Shown here piece by piece: positions 36,858-48,999 of a DNA stretch of 64,000 nucleotides. The DNA comes from Piper betle. Lineage: Eukaryota > Streptophyta > Magnoliopsida > Piperales > Piperaceae. Position 1 is the stretch's first letter; each line of letters opens with the position of its first letter. The position numbers and the translations under genes are program-made. The DNA lies in NCBI GenBank assembly GCA_033002965.1, contig JAURVB010003196.1, positions 1 to 64,000 of the forward strand, given 5' to 3'. The notes beneath the pieces were generated by a model. It saw only the letters and a list, made by a program, of their open reading frames with translations. It searched no databases and was not told where the DNA came from.

Positions 36858-38400
36858 TTAGCAATTGTCGCTATGTTGATCTTCATTGCCCATGGTGGTG
36901 CTGAAGTGGACAAGTCTACCGGTGGTGTTATCTGTATTCCTCTTTGGTCCAAAGTTGTTTGTTCTTGTCCTATCATGGCAGCCATTATTCCTCTCTGATT
37001 CAGACCCCTTTGTTGTTGTCTCGATGATTGCTGACCACTGTTTTTCTATCCCTGCCCATGGTTCTGGTGGCCTCTTTGCTATTGCAATGGGGTAGCTGGA
37101 AGCATTAGTTTTTATGGCTGTGCCAGAAGGGTTGGCTATTGTCACTGTGCAGTCAAACATTCTATTGCCCGATGTCCCGGTTGACCACATCTAAAGCATG
37201 CGTATATACCCGCTCTACAAATTCCTCCATGACGGTGTCCACAATTCTGACATGTTGTGTTTCTGTTTTCCTAAACTTGTCCATCCATGGTTCTCATTGA
37301 AGCTGGAGCATCTATCCTATGCCTTTGTTGTGTCCCTTGATCCGATTGATATTGTTGTGGGTGTTGTTGTCTCTGATCATAGTCTATGAGGGTTGAATAG
37401 CCAAGATTCGCTTAGCTTCACTTGCGGCTCGCACTTCATCCCCAAAAGTGGCAAATCTCTTTTCAATCAATGCTAGACAAATCTCATTGTGTAGACCTAC
37501 ATAAAAGCGCTCGACTGTTGGTTCTTCCGTCAGCACTAAATCCGATGCAAATCTTTCCAATGCTCTAAATCAGGCTTCATACTGTGCCACACTCATGGGT
37601 CCCTGTCTAAGTGTTTGAAAGTCACTTTCTTTCCTCTTCCTTATATTAGATGGAAAATAATTTCCATCAAACTTAGCTTTGAATTCATCCCATGTCACAT
37701 CCTGAGGTTGCCACCTGTAAATATAGAGGCCATGACTGAATCCCACCATACTCTAGCCTCATCATGTAATGCTCCCACAATAATCTGTACGTAATGCTCC
37801 ATCAAACATGCCATACTTCTTAATATGCTATCAACTGATAAAATCAACAAGAAAGCTTCTTCTGCATCTAGATTTCCTATAAATGGGCGCTCTCCATTCT
37901 TCACAAACTACTCACACTGCCACAATCCGAGATTTCTACCACCTACCGATTTGTTTGATCCTTCTCCAATCTCGAATTACAGACATGGTGATACTGCCCC
38001 TATTGGAGTATTACCAAACCCTTGGGTGCTTATCTGTCCAGTATCATTTCCTGCAAGTTCACTACGCTTGTACCCCATCCTACTTGAAGTAGAGTGACCG
38101 ATGGAATTGTTGTAGGAGTGGTCCCTTGATGTAGAGATGGAGGAGGAGGCAGTGACAGAGGGCCCATGGGGACTGCAGGCTCCCCTCATGACTCATCATC
38201 CACAACTAATTTCTTCTTTGTTTGTGCTACTTCAAGAGCTATTTGTCGTAGTTTTGTTCTGAATTCCTCCTGACTTTGTTGCATCTACATTTCTACCTCT
38301 GCCAACCGTGCAATAGCAGCCTCCATTTCGGTCTAGCGGCTTCTAACGCTGCAACTACTTCCACTACGATGGATCCCATTACAACAGCTTACTGAGCCTA
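36858..38400 (-). pseudogene. gag remnant of element C
   Basis: Minus-strand reading gives gag-type sequence: RPFIGNLDAEEAFLL, then HDEARVWWDSV (37695-37904), the W-W core typical of Retrotrans_gag, and farther along an intact CCHC zinc knuckle CFRCGQPGHRAIEC (near 37150-37195) preceded by a related Cys/His cluster (CQNCGHRHGGICRAG). Stops and frameshifts break it into pieces of 60-110 codons. Protease, RT and integrase do not follow. The zinc knuckle keeps all four metal ligands, unlike that in the element at 55540-55650. Confidence 0.75.
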
Positions 38401-38711
38401 GCTAACTGGGATTGCATGGTGGTGTTGTGGCTCTAGATCGGCTAGACATCATCTTGCTATGGACATGAGTATAGGGCTAGCTTGTCTGGGAGAAGGAGGT
38501 GATGGAGCCCTGTTCTGTGTATCTTGAGTTCTTACCATGATTACCCTTACTAATCAAATCCTAAAAATAATGCCACACTACCCATTGGTGAAAAATCTGT
38601 AAATCAAAGGCAACAAGGACAGAAATAAATACCTGCCAGCTAGCCTTGGAGCTATCTTTGCACACACATCATGTATGAAAATATATTCCAACTGAATCAA
38701 CAGAGAGTTTT

Positions 38712-38722
38712 CTCTAATACCA
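38712..38722 (-). promoter_or_regulatory. Primer-binding site of element C
   Basis: Minus strand TGGTATTAGAG, five bases inside the 5' LTR end. It differs at one position from TGGTATCAGAG, the complement of the 3' end of plant initiator tRNA-Met, the usual primer for this lineage. Confidence 0.75.
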
Positions 38723-39807
38723 AAAATTGTAACACCCTAATTCCGATTCATGCTCGGGAACCAAACCAGAATGTCACTGGTCCAAGTTTGGTTGGCTAAC
38801 CCAAACCCAACTCCTGCAGATCTACTCTCGGCATCTCAAGATGGAAGTTGTCAATCGCTAAGCACAGATGAATGCACAAAAATAACCCTAACATGCTACT
38901 ACATGGATGACATGTCAACTAATTCACATACCAAATAATTAAGATGAAAATCGATAAGATTAGTAAAAGAAGATGGACTGAGTCTCCCCTAAAAGTGCAA
39001 TTAAGGGCAACCCTGTCAAATCAACATGTATACATGTGTGTGTGTGTCTGAATCATGCATTTTCATTCACACGACTTTCTAATCTAATGTATAATCATTC
39101 TAAAGTTCGAGTCTCAACCCACTTGTGCATTATATTCACATTTCTCATCAATTCTAGGTCTTAACTTATTTGTTGTACTTATTCAATGTCTAAACATATT
39201 TATTAACATGCCATCATTAGCAAAATATTAATTGTTAACATACTTATTCAATGTCTAAACATATTTATTAACATATTTATTAACATGCCATCATTTGTTA
39301 TACACCATATCACACCACATCATCATGTATTGCATTTCATTACATCATCCTCAAAATATTAAACATGCTATCATTTGACATGTGTGTATGCAAGAGACAT
39401 CACTGCTCCTCCATCCAGGTTAGCTCATCCTACTCATGATCATCACCTACATATATTATAAAAGCATGTCAGTAACAAATATTACCGGTCCAAAAATATA
39501 ACTAATATCAAACTAGCTATAGGAGAAAACTCTCAAATGAAGGAAAACATTCATATACTCCTCGTTAACTCTCTAAAGGGCACCTACTAAGGAGCCATTG
39601 GGCTACAAACCCGGTATTATCCTGAATTGACTACTTTGCTACTGCTGATGCCTCTCTCGACATTTTCTCATTTCATTTTCTGGTCCTTTGGGACTACTAG
39701 TATATCCTAAGCCCTTTCTTTTCCTCCATAATTCTCCTGGCCTTGAGCACGAAGACCAAATACTCTCAAGCAATCGCCTTAAGTACCCTTTGAACCACAA
39801 GTCTAGG

Positions 39808-42497
39808 ATTAATAACCCTTGAGGATGAGATCCCTCGAGTTTGTTTTCGAACTTCAGATCCAGCTCACGTTGCCTTTGGGCCTATTGTATAAATCCCAAC
39901 CCAGAACTTTATATATGCATAGTTTTCACGTTTTCAGTGAGAGATTGAATGAGGGAAATCCGACTACCGTGCTACGCGAGCGGGCACGTGTGTGTCCATA
40001 GTGGGCTCTGGAATGGTGTGCGGGCCGTTTCATTCCCGAGGGATCCTGACAACTCCACCTTTGAGTTCCTCAAACCCGGAGAAGCGTGGAGGTTCACGGG
40101 TACTCCATTGCAGCGCATGTCTAGACTTGTGGTTTCAAAGGGTACTGAAGGCGACTGCCTGAGAGTACTCGGCCTTCGTGCTCAAGGCCAGGAGTAATAT
40201 GGAAGGTGCAGAGGGTGGAAAGGAATGAGATTTGATGCGAGAAGCGATAGAGAAATGGCCGAGGTATGAGAATGTGAAAGATAGGGGACGCTGTCAACCC
40301 GAGGGCGACGGCTCCTGTATGTGCCCTGATGAGAGTTCTTGAGGAACTATATGGTTTTGATTCAACAGGAGAGTTTGCTCTCCTGTGCCAGATTGATATT
40401 ACTTACTTTCCGGGCCGGTAACACTCGTTATTGACGGTTTTTCTATATATATGTAGGTGAGGAATGCGAGCGATGAAAGCTATCAGGACTGCGGAGGAGC
40501 AACACGGAACCGCGCACACATGTACCTGCCGCGTGTAACGTATAATGATGGTGTGTTATTGTTATGTGAATGATAATTTTGATGTGTTTGCTTGAGTGAA
40601 TTACTTGTTATGAAACGAACTAATAAATATGAATGAGTAGGGAGCCTTGGAGTTCAGACTCGGCTCAGGTAAAAATGAATGAGAAAATGGTTGAATGTCA
40701 TGGTAGATTAGTATGTGTTACCGTATTTTTATAAAATAGTATATATTTTCTTTTGGTTTCTCATTTATTATTTTGTTTTGCTTTCGCTTGTACATCATAG
40801 CATGCATGTAGGACAACGTTAGAACCCACGCATCCCATCCATGCATTTCATGTTTGCATCTCCATCTTGAGACACCGAGGGCAGATGAGTTAAGTGGGAT
40901 CCGATAAAATGCCTTAGAGTTAAGTGGGATCCGATAAAATGCCACTTAACTCATCCTGCACATGATAAATCAAATACACAATGGAATAGCGTAAAACAGA
41001 GAACGAGTCCTAAACGGACCTGGTAGAAGCGCCAAACGGGTCCACGCACCTAGGCGGCGAGCTCCTACACCATACCTACAAATCAAGCTAAAAACTAACG
41101 TCCGCATGATGAATCACACATCCTATAACATTCACACACAATCAACACAATCACGCATCAATCAACACACATCAACCTATATCAATTCTAACAAGCCTAC
41201 TTAGGCTAATTTGCATTAGATCATGATCATTACCTAGTTACCCTAATTTGTTTCTTAGCCTCCATTTTTAACACCACTCAACCAAATAATTTCATATTTC
41301 TATTCTTAATCAAACCTACATTTAAATATATATTTATAACACACACACAAATCCTGGCATGCAATTCTAATAATCAATATTTTTAAATAATTAAATTAAA
41401 ATAAATTATACCTCGCGTCGTCGAAAATCGGCGACGGCTAGGGTTTCCGTTTCGTGGCTCGAAACTCGAATTCGGCACCTAGCGGTGTCCGAAGTCCGAT
41501 CAGATTGGATCGGGTGCGTTCGGCGGATGATCCAGCGAATTTCCCACGAATCCAATTTCCGGCGGTTCCGGCAGTTTTCCGGCAAGTATCGGCGGTTTTC
41601 CGGTGATGATTCGGGACGGGGCAATTAGGGGGTCTATCGGCACCAGCTCGACGGGCTCGGTCCAATGGCGGTGTCAAACAAAGCAGCCGGGGTGGCGATG
41701 GCCGTCGGCAGCGGCGTTGAAAACGGGCGGCGGCAGCGGTTTGCTCCGATCGGGGCTACGGCCGGCCTCGACGGCGCTCGGGATGGTGGGGGAAATGTCG
41801 GCGACAGCGAGGGGGTGGTCGTTGGGGTCACAGCGGCGATGGTGGGCCCGAACAGCGGCGGAATCAGGCTCGGAGTGGCGATAGCCGAGGCGGCTTCACG
41901 AAGTCGCGGCGGCGCGCTGGCAGGCGATTGCTGGCCGGGGTTGGTCATGGTGGCACGGCGACGGCACAGCAAGGCGGGGCGACGAGCACGAGAGGCGGCG
42001 GGGGTTTGGGTGAAGAAGGACGGGAGGGATAAAAATACCCTCAATGACAGTTTCGTAAATAAGTATTGACTCGATTCCTACTCAAGTCAAAATAATAACT
42101 AGTTCGTAATAAATTCTAAAAAATCTAGAAAAATATGGAAAAATTCCATAAAATAAAACAAACACAACAACATCCAAATGGCATGCTCTATAACTAATAA
42201 CCCACCCAAATATAATCCCGCGCGTCCTAACGCGTTATTCGGCCTAAAACTATTTGTATGATCAAACATATAAAAAGAAAAAAATACTGCATACTTTCAT
42301 ATATTCTGATAACTCATATCTCACCATCTTCTCGACGTTATCATCATATATTCAGGTACACCTGACTCTCATCGCTCATAACTCATGGCTGGTCTCGACT
42401 CAGCACGCGGTTCATGAAACTGACTCGACTCGAACCAACGGTCGAACCAACTGGTTCGGTAACGTAAAACCCTGACTCGAGTCACGGGTTTTATAAT
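39808..42497. mobile_element. Solo-LTR insertion B with an internal inversion
   Basis: A 9-bp repeat AAGTCTAGG flanks the insertion (39799-39807 and 42498-42506). The left part, to about 40886, runs in plus orientation and matches 58846-59933. The right part, 40887-42495, is in minus orientation and matches the reverse complement of 57222-58800. A normal LTR would have one orientation throughout, so one arm has been inverted, with loss of the roughly 100 terminal bases. The GC-rich open frames at 41406-42069 on both strands correspond to the LTR leader and are not genes. Confidence 0.75.
40887..40944. repeat. 27-bp tandem duplication at the inversion breakpoint
   Basis: GAGTTAAGTGGGATCCGATA followed by AAATGCC occurs twice, separated by TTA, and then runs into CACTTAACTC, the other half of an inverted repeat. 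In the uninverted copy near 58783-58820, AAGTTAAGTGG and CCCACTTAACTC already form such an inverted repeat. Confidence 0.85.
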
Positions 42498-43698
42498 AAG
42501 TCTAGGCATACCCTGTACTAAATAGTGCTCATAAACCTCCACATTTCTCCAAGTGTGAATAACTCAAAATGGGAGTTGTCAAGATCTCTCAGGATTGGAA
42601 CAGCCCGCTATGACTGGCACGTACAACCGCTCATGGTAGATGTGAGTCAGTTTTCTTATTTCTCTGGTAGAAGCTTTGTGCGTGTCCTTGTGCCTAGGCA
42701 GTGAGCTTCTACTCCATACATACACAACAAGACTAAATACTAATGCCCAGTATAATGAATGAATACCACACTCCTCATCAATCCATTACAAAACAACATC
42801 TATTTACACGCATTTAAATTCAAATTCTAATTCATTATTATCATCTGTTAACAAGCATTTAAATTTAAACCAACACATATTTACAATCACACCATTTGCA
42901 TCACAATAAAATCATAAAACACTTCGCTATCAAATAAAATCGAATAAAATTCTATACCTAATCGTCAGTCACACGGAGACGACGACGAGGTTGTAGGCAA
43001 CTCGAGTGAGGATCATGGGGGAGAGGGAAGGGAGAAAAAGGAGAAGGGAGTTGGGTGGTGAGGATAATGGCGGCTGAATGGTGACGGCGTTGGAGGTTTG
43101 GAATAAATAGATGTCGGGGGAAAATGAGTGGTTGGGAAGAAGGTAAGGAGTCATCTCGTAAGGTGTCGGGGGAAGAAAATGAGTGGTCGGGGGAGAAAAC
43201 AAGTCGTCAGTGGAGAAAAATATGTGGTCGGGGGAGAAAATGTATGGTTATCGCGTAATTAAAACTTGACTCGAGTCCGATTTGAGAAAAATAATACTAA
43301 GTCATAATAATTGTAAAACAAAATCTAGAAAAACATGAAAAAATCCCATAAAACATAATACACATCACAACATTACAATGACACACTCTGTAAATAATAA
43401 CCCACCCAAACTACCCGTAACGTATCCTAATACGTTATTCAGCCTAAAAATAACTCTACGATCTAATTAAAAAGAAAGAAAATCTGGCGTACTCTCACAT
43501 ATTCTGATAACTCATTCTGCTAATGTCTTACAGACATTATCATCATATACATGGGCACACATGACTCTCATGGTTCATAACACACAACCGGCCTTGATTC
43601 GGTACAAGTGTTGTGAAATTGACTCGATTGAAAATAACACTCAAACCAATCAGTTCTGACTATAAAAACTTTACTCGAGTCACGGGTTTTACATAGCC

Positions 43699-43928
43699 AG
43701 CCACGAGGTGGTCACGATGGTGCCTATCAGGTGGTCTGGAGTCTTGCCGGTAGCGGCCCAAAATGGTGGTGGCACTAGGGGCTGAAAATCATCAAAAAAT
43801 GGGGGAGAAATCTCCTTAAAAATTGGTGGCCAATGCTATGGCTGCTGTGGCCAAACCTGATCTTGTCACGTGGCACGATATGAATGCCTGGCAACTCATG
43901 GACCTAGTGGGTTCCACGTAGAGAATAT

Positions 43929-43973
<45 letters not shown>

Positions 43974-44459
43974 GAAAGTTTAGAAAGATGCCGAGAAAAG
44001 TTAAAACTAATTCGAAGCCTAACTAAGACTCTAGAGACAGAAATCAAGGCGAGGAAACTAAATGGGCCTCGAAACCTTATTGTCAACTGGGTGAACATCC
44101 GAGAATCAAATCAAACTAGGCCCACAAAGACAATTCAGTAGTTCGAATGTCCTAAGGTACATCTAAATGAGATACCTGCAGAAGGCCAAACAGATACTAA
44201 ACATTACAATAGCCTAAATCTTGCCCTAAAAATTCTGTATGCCTCAACTACACACTGATAACCCATGCTTTGTGATTGCATAAATGAAGTTATCATCCAT
44301 ATATCAGGCACACTCAGCCTCCATAACATGCTCATACAATCATCTAGGCCCCGTACTCATGGTCTGAATGGTGAACTTACTTGAACCAACTCGAGATTTG
44401 CCCCAAACCTGGCAAGGCAACAATTGGGTAAAACCCTAACCCGAAGCTTGGGTTTTACA
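43699..44459 (-). repeat. Old minus-strand LTR remnant J, right of element C
   Basis: Ends GAAGCTTGGGTTTTACA at 44459, the reverse of a TGTAAAACCC LTR start, with CTGATAACCCATGC and TTATCATCCATATATCAGG blocks near 44260-44310 matching the same place in other minus copies. It holds an (AT)n run at 43932-43969. It is probably the continuation of 33133-34209 across element C. Confidence 0.5.
43932..43969. repeat. (AT)n microsatellite
   Basis: Pure AT run in LTR remnant J. Confidence 0.9.
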
Positions 44460-44745
44460 GATATGATCTACATGATACTATGAAGATCTCGATAGAAACA
44501 ATGCAAAACATGTAAAACAACCAAAGAAAAGAGGAGAAAAACATACCCAAAAGATGAGGAAGAGAAGGGCGAAGAAAGTGGGGAGCAGGGAGAAAGGGAG
44601 GAAGAAAGAAGGGAAAAGATAGGGGGAAAGGGAGAAGAAGGGAGAGTGGTGGTGTCCGAGGACGGAGGAGGAGAAGAGGAGAAGAGAGAAGGGGTTTGGG
44701 TAGAGGTAGCTAGGGTTTATATAAAAAAAATTGATCTATGCTTAA
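44460..44745. other. Purine-rich intergenic tract
   Basis: A/G-rich on the plus strand from about 44520 to 44700. It resembles the leader tract of the long LTRs read in reverse. No gene. Confidence 0.5.
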
Positions 44746-45974
44746 TGTAATGACCCAGCCCAAAGTGCAACGTAATGGGCTAAGTCATTTCTTTAAAATG
44801 GGTACCCCAGAAGTTAAAGATCTCTAGTCCATTCCCACTTATAAACAAGATCTTCTCCCAGTAGGTATTAGATGTGGGACTAAGTTGAGGGATCTCACAA
44901 TCCACCCACCTTAGGAAATTTCGTCCCCGAAATGCCTATACTTGGCCTGTTGCTAGCCCCAGCCCACGACCTTTCTGGCCCGTGACCGGCAGCCTAGCCA
45001 ACGTCCCTAATCCAGCCCACCATCTAACACGAAACCAGGTCGGCTCTGATACTATTTGTAACGACCCAGCCCAAAGTGCAACGTAATGGGCTAAGTCATC
45101 TCTTTAAAACGGGTACCCTGGAAGTTAAAGATCTCTCGTCCATTCCCACTTATGAACAGGATCTTCTCCCAGTAGGTATTAGATGTGGGACTAAGTTGAG
45201 GGATCTCACAATCCACCCACCTTAGGAAATTTCGTCCCCGAAATGCCTATTCTTGGCCCGTTGCTAGCCCCAGCCCACGTCCTTTCTGGCCCATGACCAG
45301 CAGCCTAGCCAATGTTTCTAGTCTTGGCCCGTTGCTAACCCCAGCCCATGACCTTTTTGGCCCGTGACCGGCAACCTAGCCAACGTCCCTAGTCCATCCC
45401 ACCATCTAACACGGAACCAGGTCGGCTCTGATACCATTTGTAACGACTCAGCCCAAAGTGCAACGTAATGGGCTAAGTCATTTCTTTAAAATGGGTACCC
45501 CGAAAGTTAAAGATCTATAGTCCATTCCCACTTATAAACAGGATCTTCTCCCAGTAGGTATTAGATGTGGGACTAAGTTGAGGGATCTCACAATCCACCC
45601 ACCTTAGGAAATTTCATCCCTGAAATGCCTATTCTTGGCCCGTTGTTAGCCCCAGCCCAGCGTCCTTTCTGGCCCGTGACTGGCAGCCTGGCTAACGTTT
45701 CTAGTTTTGGCCCATTGCTAACCCCAGCCCACGACCTTTTTGGCCCGTGACCGGCAGCCTAACCAACGTCCCTAGTCTATCCCACCATCTAACACGGAAC
45801 CAGATCGGCTCTGATACCATTTGTAATGACCCAGCCCAAAGTGCAACGTCATGGGCTAAGTCATTTCTTTAAATGGGTACCCTGGAAGTTAAAGATCTCT
45901 AGTCCATTCTCACTTATAAACAGGATCTTCTCCCAGTAGGTATTAGATGTGGGACTAAGTTGAGGGATCTCACA
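44746..45974 (-). mobile_element. TRIM concatemer: four LTRs, three internal regions, one TSD
   Basis: LTRs of 153-154 bp lie at 44746-44899, 45057-45210, 45439-45592 and 45822-45974, each TGTAA.GAC.CAGCCCAAAG to GAGGGATCTCACA. Internal regions are 157, 228 and 229 bp; the last two contain an extra copy of a block of about 72 bp (CTTGGCCCGTTGCTA and following). GCTCTGATACCA or a one-base variant precedes LTRs 2 to 4, which on the minus strand is the initiator-tRNA primer site. CTTAA lies immediately outside both ends (44741-44745 and 45975-45979). The unit is a terminal-repeat retrotransposon in miniature without coding capacity. Open frames in it are not genes. Confidence 0.95.
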
Positions 45975-48716
45975 CTTAAGCTCACGGATCGCTAAGCATG
46001 GCACACTATACGCATGCCAAGATGGTGGCCTTGGGGCCACCCCAAGGCGATGAGAAGAGAGACAAAGGGGAGATAAGGGGGAAAGAGTTGGGGCTAAATG
46101 GGGAAGGCTACAAAGACACACTTAGGGTTAGAGGGTATGCTGAGGATGCATGCGATACCACTCCACAACTCGACAATTGGAGGCCGACTAGAGGAAACTC
46201 AACTATGGATGCACCCAATACCCAAGTTTACAACAACACACCGGGACCCACTTAGAGCCAATTCGATCAAATTGGATCGGCTGAATGCTAACCGAGTCAA
46301 GCCAGGCCAAACCGATCGCAAAAACACCAAACCGACTAATCAAGTTTTACAACCTAACTCAGTCCTATTTAAAATAAACAATAATAGAGCTAAATTAATG
46401 CAAACACACTCTATGAAGTTCGTCTAAAGGATCAAAGAATTAAGCATCATCCACAAATTTTCATATAAACACAATTAGTCATGATTTAGGAAAGGAAGCA
46501 ATTAGTAAAAAATAAAATTCAAGATACTGTTCACAGTTCAAAGTGCTGGCAGCACATAACCACTTAGATTCAACAAACTCATGAATCCTAAATAATGTAA
46601 TGAATATTTAATTCAATCTTTCATAAATCGACAACCACATCAAGAAACTCTTCCCCAACAACCTAAATATTTTGTTTTAAAAAAGAGCACCGAACCTTGT
46701 GGATCGATCAAAGCACATTAGATCACAAAGGTAGATAACAAAATTTAAAAACAGCTATTTATAAAATAGAGTCTACCAAATTGAATGAGTGGTGAAGAAG
46801 AAGGAGTTCATGGTTGAGGTAGATGTCTAGACTTTGTGGAAAGAAGGTTTTATTTTATTATATGTTATACCATGCTAAACCCTCCCTAAGAGGCACAGTA
46901 GGGACCCGAAAAGATTAAGAGGGGAGGAGGGACATGACCTGTATAAGATAAGAGAGGGACATGAAAGTTTTAGGCAAGGAGGGGTGTAAGGAGAGAGTTT
47001 TGGGCAAGTAGGCTAAAATCATTAGCAAAGAGTTTTGAGCGAATAGGAGAGGAAGAAGAGGGATTTGTAGAGAAAGAATTAACCATGGGGCCAGAATTAA
47101 CCACGTGTGAGGAAGCAGCTGAAACACAATGAAAGCAAAGATATTCATCCTAATATAGTATATAATAGATATAAAAGAAGTTAAAAAACTTAAAATTAAA
47201 TATAATGAAAAGAAAATTTGGATCTATCTATAACATATACACGCATGACATTGCATATACACGATCATCTTATCCTTAAATGTTCATTAATATAAACATT
47301 ACTTATATACTGATATTTAGGTCTGGCACTCAAGGGATGTCTAAAAACATTACCAACGTCCTCATAATTAGGTAAAACATGGCATCAACACAAAATTTGG
47401 ACCTTAATTTCGTGAACATCAAATTTTAAATTACTTTAACTCCACTTGATAAGTACTCATGAAAAAATAAAAATATATAAAATATATATATGATAATTTA
47501 TAGCAAAAATATTGACCTTTCTTTTAAAAAGATCAATATTTAACGTGTTTTATAGTATAATGCAAGATTTATAGCAATAGACCCCACTGGAAATTTCATC
47601 ACAAATACAATTTTTATTAAATTGAAAAGAGAAGTAAAAAGGAAAAAATTTAAGAGATTTTACATCTATATTTATATCATAATTAATATTTTTATAAATT
47701 ATAGTAAAAATTTCATAAATTTCATATTTTTTCATGGCAAACCAATTTATAGACCCATAAATAAAAAATTTCGAAGAGAAAATTTAAAAAATGTTCATAT
47801 GTCATGTTAAGGTTTCCACAGGATAAGAATTTTTATGCTGGCGTACCATCTTTTATGAGCATTTAATGGCATCTTATTTTGCTCACGGGTCACGTTGACA
47901 AAATTGGGTTTTATAACTTTTGTTTTAAAACTTTTCTTACCCAATATTCTTATCCCACTTCCCTAGGCTGGGAAGAATGTGGAGTCAATTTTATGTCATT
48001 TCGTTAGCAACATCAAGAAAGAGTAGCCATGTCGATCATCACCTTCCACGTCACTCCCATCATCAGCCAAGCTCATTTTTACTTTTACTTTTTGGGGTCT
48101 ATTTTATTGACATAAAAATAATACTAATAGAAATTATAATAAATAGAAATACAATAAATTGATACGATATAAAAATTTAAAAAATTTGTCTTCCAAATTT
48201 GGACAGTAAAAATAAAATTTAAATTTAAAATTTTTTCATACATGTTTTCTAAAAAATTTCTATTTTTTTACAAAAAAATATTATTTTGCAAAACTATATA
48301 AATTTATTTTGACTGAAAATAAAATTTTTTTTGACTAAACTTTCGGACATACAAACACAAAAAAATTTTACCTCCAAATTTTATATTTATTTTGTATAAT
48401 TTGAAGACACCCAAATACACCCTTAATCTCTTAATAATATATTTATCTAGTTCACACAACATGTCTTCAAAAACTTTGGCGCGGAGACCGCAGCCACAAG
48501 TTGAGCTAGGCAATTGAGATTAGATGTGACCTCCAATTCATCCTGCAGCCACAAGCATTCGGACGCCTCCTATCCAAACTAAAAATATTAGTACGCCATT
48601 TCCAAGCATAGTTTAAAAACTAAAACTTGAATTTCACTCAATAAATTTGAGTCGGTACGTCATGGAACAGTGGAGTCCAGTACTCGAGGTGCATTCTAAG
48701 CTGATTTAGAAGCATC

Positions 48717-48747
<31 letters not shown>

Positions 48748-48999
48748 CTTAAAAATTCTGGAAGTTATTGACTCAAAAACAATAAATGAGGTTAATTTAG
48801 GAAACTTTTAGAGTCTACAGACTGACGAGTTTTTTACACATCAGTGCCGACAATTATTAATTTGACATATTAGAGATAAATATATTTTAATTTCAGATTT
48901 AGGCTTGCAACATGATTTTGGACAAAACTGCCCCCACGTACCCTTGCCAATTGTAAGCAAAAATATATATATAATGTCCCCATGCGCCACGGCCGGTGG
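45975..48999. other. Intergenic DNA, no gene seen
   Basis: 45975-46370 looks like old LTR DNA. 46400-48990 is mostly AT-rich, with an (AT)n run at 48717-48747. Open frames at 45861-46427, 46915-47148 and 47550-47810 have no domain character. Confidence 0.5.
48717..48747. repeat. (AT)n microsatellite
   Basis: AT dinucleotide run in intergenic DNA. Confidence 0.9.

Larger units (their letters stand above)
34210..43693 (-). mobile_element. Complete minus-strand Ty3/gypsy deletion derivative, TSD TAGCC
   Basis: TAGCC at 34205-34209 is repeated at 43694-43698. Reading the minus strand, the order is 5' LTR (43693 to 38728, itself invaded), primer-binding site, gag remnant, polypurine tract, 3' LTR (36733 to 34210). 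LTRs start TGTAAA.CC and end GGGTGTTACA or GGGGTCTTACA. The internal region is only 2.0 kb, too short for gag-pol, and only gag with zinc-knuckle sequence is recognisable. It was therefore dependent on a full-length partner. Family: the gag and LTR features match the Tekay/Del-like element at 49000-57216. Confidence 0.85.
38728..43693 (-). repeat. 5' LTR of element C, split by insertion
   Basis: LTR parts are 38728-39798 and 42507-43693, with foreign LTR sequence between. Across the gap the reading rejoins: AACCACAAGTCTAG at 39794-39806, continued by AAGTCTAGGCATACC at 42498. This matches the uninterrupted passage near 35246 in the 3' LTR. On the minus strand it starts TGTAAAACCCGTGACTCGAG at 43693 and ends TTAGGGTGTTACA at 38728. 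Confidence 0.8.

Noticed and set aside
39949..40197. 82-codon frame with a protein-like look
   Set aside because: Its DNA matches 58980-59230 in solo LTR A, where the frame is shifted and broken, so there is no coding constraint.
41406..42069. GC-rich open frames that could pass for a gene
   Set aside because: The same GC-rich block occurs at 57700-58310 in the leader of solo LTR A, in the opposite orientation, so it is LTR sequence.
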